The notes beneath the pieces are model-generated. The model ran no database searches, was not told the origin of the DNA, and worked only from the letters and a program-made list of their open reading frames with translations. Below, in pieces: positions 62,629-64,000 of a stretch of DNA of 64,000 nucleotides. Each line of letters opens with the position of its first letter. Within the stretch, counting starts at the first letter, position 1. This DNA is from Bryobacterales bacterium (GTDB lineage Bacteria > Acidobacteriota > Terriglobia > Bryobacterales > Bryobacteraceae). A program made the translations under genes and the position numbers. Location of the stretch: NCBI GenBank assembly GCA_020851655.1, contig JADZCI010000247.1:1-64000 (forward strand), in the 5' to 3' direction.

Positions 62629-63486
62629 ATGCCTCGGAGGAGCGCGCTCGTCCCTTTGCTCGTGCTGCTGGCTCCGCCGGTGTGCGCCAGGATCAATGTT
62701 GAAGCCGCCGGCGCCGTGCGGCAAGGTGAAGTGCTTCGAATCGCCGCGCACGAGGCGGCGGGCGATCTGGAAGCGACTTTGGCCGGCAAGACAATCCGGC
62801 TGTTCCCGGGCGGTGATGGTGAAGCCGTGGGACTCATGCCGGTCAATGCCCTGCAGGAGCCGGGAACCTTTCCGTTGATCGTGAAGAGCACCGGCGGCGA
62901 GGAGCTGTTCCGCCGCGATGTCAACATCGAGGATGCCGGCTTTGAGAAGCAGGACATCAAGACCAGCAGAAACATGCGCGGCCTCTCGGCCAAACCCGAG
63001 GAGGTGAAGTTGATGCAGAAGTTCAACAGCACGGTCTCGGATAGGCGCTTCTGGGTGGAACCATTCGCCCGCCCGACCCCCGACTGCATGAATTCGCCGT
63101 TCGGCGTGCAGCGCCTGCACGACGGCAAGCCGAGCGGCAACTACCATCGCGGACTCGACCTGCGCTCGCCTGCTGGAAGGCCCATTCGCGCCACCGCGGC
63201 GGGCAAAGTGATGATCGCGCGCCGGATGGCAATGCCCGGCAACATCGTCGGCATCGACCACGGCCAAGGACTTCTGACCGCTTACCTGCACATGTCCCGG
63301 ATTGCGGTCAAAGAGGGAGCCATGGTCAAGCGCGGCCAGATCATCGGCTATGTGGGGTCGACCGGCTTTGCCACCGGACCTCATCTGCACTGGTCCATGG
63401 TGGCCAACGGTGTCGCCGTGACGCCCTTGCAATGGGCGCCGGAGATCAAAGCCTGCGCCGCGCGCGCGGCGGGAACGAAACCGTGA
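62629..63486 (+). CDS. Exported M23 family metallopeptidase
   Basis: 285 residues, signal peptide (ALVPLLVLLAPPVCA). The C-terminal LytM/M23 domain has NYHRGLDLRSPAGRPI (metal His and Asp), a later YLHMSRIAV and the GPHLHWSM motif. It is a zinc endopeptidase that cuts peptidoglycan cross-links. An N-terminal region of about 140 residues has no named domain. The stop overlaps the next gene's GTG (GTGA). Confidence 0.9.
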   Translation: MPRRSALVPLLVLLAPPVCARINVEAAGAVRQGEVLRIAAHEAAGDLEATLAGKTIRLFPGGDGEAVGLMPVNALQEPGTFPLIVKSTGGEELFRRDVNIEDAGFEKQDIKTSRNMRGLSAKPEEVKLMQKFNSTVSDRRFWVEPFARPTPDCMNSPFGVQRLHDGKPSGNYHRGLDLRSPAGRPIRATAAGKVMIARRMAMPGNIVGIDHGQGLLTAYLHMSRIAVKEGAMVKRGQIIGYVGSTGFATGPHLHWSMVANGVAVTPLQWAPEIKACAARAAGTKP

Positions 63487-64000
63487 TCAGCGGCCCCGAT
63501 GTGCTCGACGCGGGCGATGGGCTTGTCCTGCGGCACTTCACCTTGGACGATGCGCAAGTGATTTACGAGCACGTTCAGGCTAACCGCGAGCGGCTGCGCC
63601 GGTACTTGCCGTGGGCGGACCGCACCGTAAGCATTGAGCACACCTTCCAGTTTCTTCTCGACGCATCGGCCGCCCGGCAAGCCGGACAGTGGCTCGTCTA
63701 CGGACTCTGGCAGGACGGCGAGTTCGTTGGCGCGGCCGGCACTCACGATATCGATCGCGTGGACCATCACCTCTCGATCGGATATTGGATCAGCCAGTCC
63801 GCCGAAGGCAGGGGCATTGTGACGCGCGCCTGCCGGCGGCTGATCCGCCTCGCCTTTGAAGAACTTGGAATGGAGCGCGTTGAGATCCGCGTCGCGGTAG
63901 GAAACGATCGCAGTTGCGCCATTGCCGCGCGGCTGGGGCTCAAGCTGGAAGGAGTGCTGCGCCACGCGCAGAAGCTGCCGTCGGGGTACGCCGATATTCG
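63483..64000 (+). CDS. GNAT N-acetyltransferase (RimJ/RimL-like), 3' end outside window
   Basis: I translated this from GTG 63483; the frame runs open to the last base, giving at least 172 residues. It has GLVLRHFTLDDAQVIYEHV, LRRYLPWADRT, then VGAAGTHDI, SIGYWISQSAEGRGIVTRA (acetyl-CoA loop) and VEIRVAVGNDRSCAIAARLG, as in the RimJ/RimL type that acetylates ribosomal or other protein N-termini. The GTGA overlap suggests coupling to the M23 gene. Confidence 0.82.
   Translation, partial: MISGPDVLDAGDGLVLRHFTLDDAQVIYEHVQANRERLRRYLPWADRTVSIEHTFQFLLDASAARQAGQWLVYGLWQDGEFVGAAGTHDIDRVDHHLSIGYWISQSAEGRGIVTRACRRLIRLAFEELGMERVEIRVAVGNDRSCAIAARLGLKLEGVLRHAQKLPSGYADI

Noticed and set aside
1-64000. tRNA, rRNA, CRISPR arrays, insertion sequences, attachment sites or replication origin
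   Set aside because: Spacers are too short for most of these, and I saw no repeated spacers, transposase motifs, terminal repeats or tRNA-like arms.

Overview
The window is 64 kb of dense, GC-rich bacterial chromosome with about 60 protein genes, no rRNA or tRNA gene, no CRISPR array, no insertion sequence, and no gene-free stretch longer than about 220 bases. The gene content points to an Acidobacteriota genome of the Bryobacterales/Solibacter type. It has many Tat- or Sec-exported oxidoreductases, a sulfatase and hydrolases, a YVTN-type phosphoesterase, a DUF1697 protein, an exported sorbosone-dehydrogenase-like propeller and a frequent use of TTG/GTG starts. This assignment is an inference from gene families, not from a marker gene.

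Layout. 1-2.6 kb: end of a secreted phosphoesterase, a small exported zinc-knuckle protein and an HpaI-type aldolase. 2.7-9.1 kb: a five-gene NAD-linked [NiFe] hydrogenase operon (hoxEFUYH order) whose HoxF subunit is fused to a GltD-like FAD/NAD(P) module; a hairpin terminator follows. 9.1-11.8 kb (minus): galE, galT and a secreted protein. 11.9-14.9 kb: two exported repeat proteins and rnc. 14.9-17.2 kb (minus): merR-type regulator and flbD-motA-motB. 17.2-25.5 kb: rlmB, ggt, a sugar-phosphate isomerase-like protein, asnS, arginase, ddl, an S41 protease and DUF4342. 26-31.5 kb: CPA2 antiporter, sorbosone-dehydrogenase-like protein, ankyrin protein, a seven-heme cytochrome c and an exported VCBS-like protein whose signal peptide overlaps the cytochrome gene. 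31.5-35.5 kb: cupin, rfbA-rfbC-rfbB (no rfbD) and a Cys/Met PLP enzyme. 35.5-43.9 kb (minus): CPBP protease, ankyrin lipoprotein, citrate synthase, membrane-anchored alpha/beta hydrolase, rsmD and recG. 43.9-53.9 kb: Gfo/Idh oxidoreductases, fabI, sulfatase, polysaccharide deacetylase, an AKR-like protein and an ADP-forming acyl-CoA synthetase/GNAT fusion. 53.9-60.2 kb (minus): a six-gene run ending in a BshB1-like deacetylase. 60.4-64 kb: ssb, a frameshifted family-39-like glycoside hydrolase, an M23 peptidase and the start of a GNAT gene.

Most genes are housekeeping or carbohydrate and envelope functions packed into short operons with 1-8 base overlaps. The most distinctive features are the HoxF-GltD fusion, a PHP/esterase fusion, a FAM173-like methyltransferase with a signal or anchor segment, the cytochrome/VCBS coding overlap, and a repeated promoter arrangement. 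In that arrangement a TANNNT hexamer lies 6-11 bases before a start codon that lacks a ribosome binding site, and twice two such hexamers overlap head to head between divergent genes. This suggests that leaderless transcripts are common in this genome.
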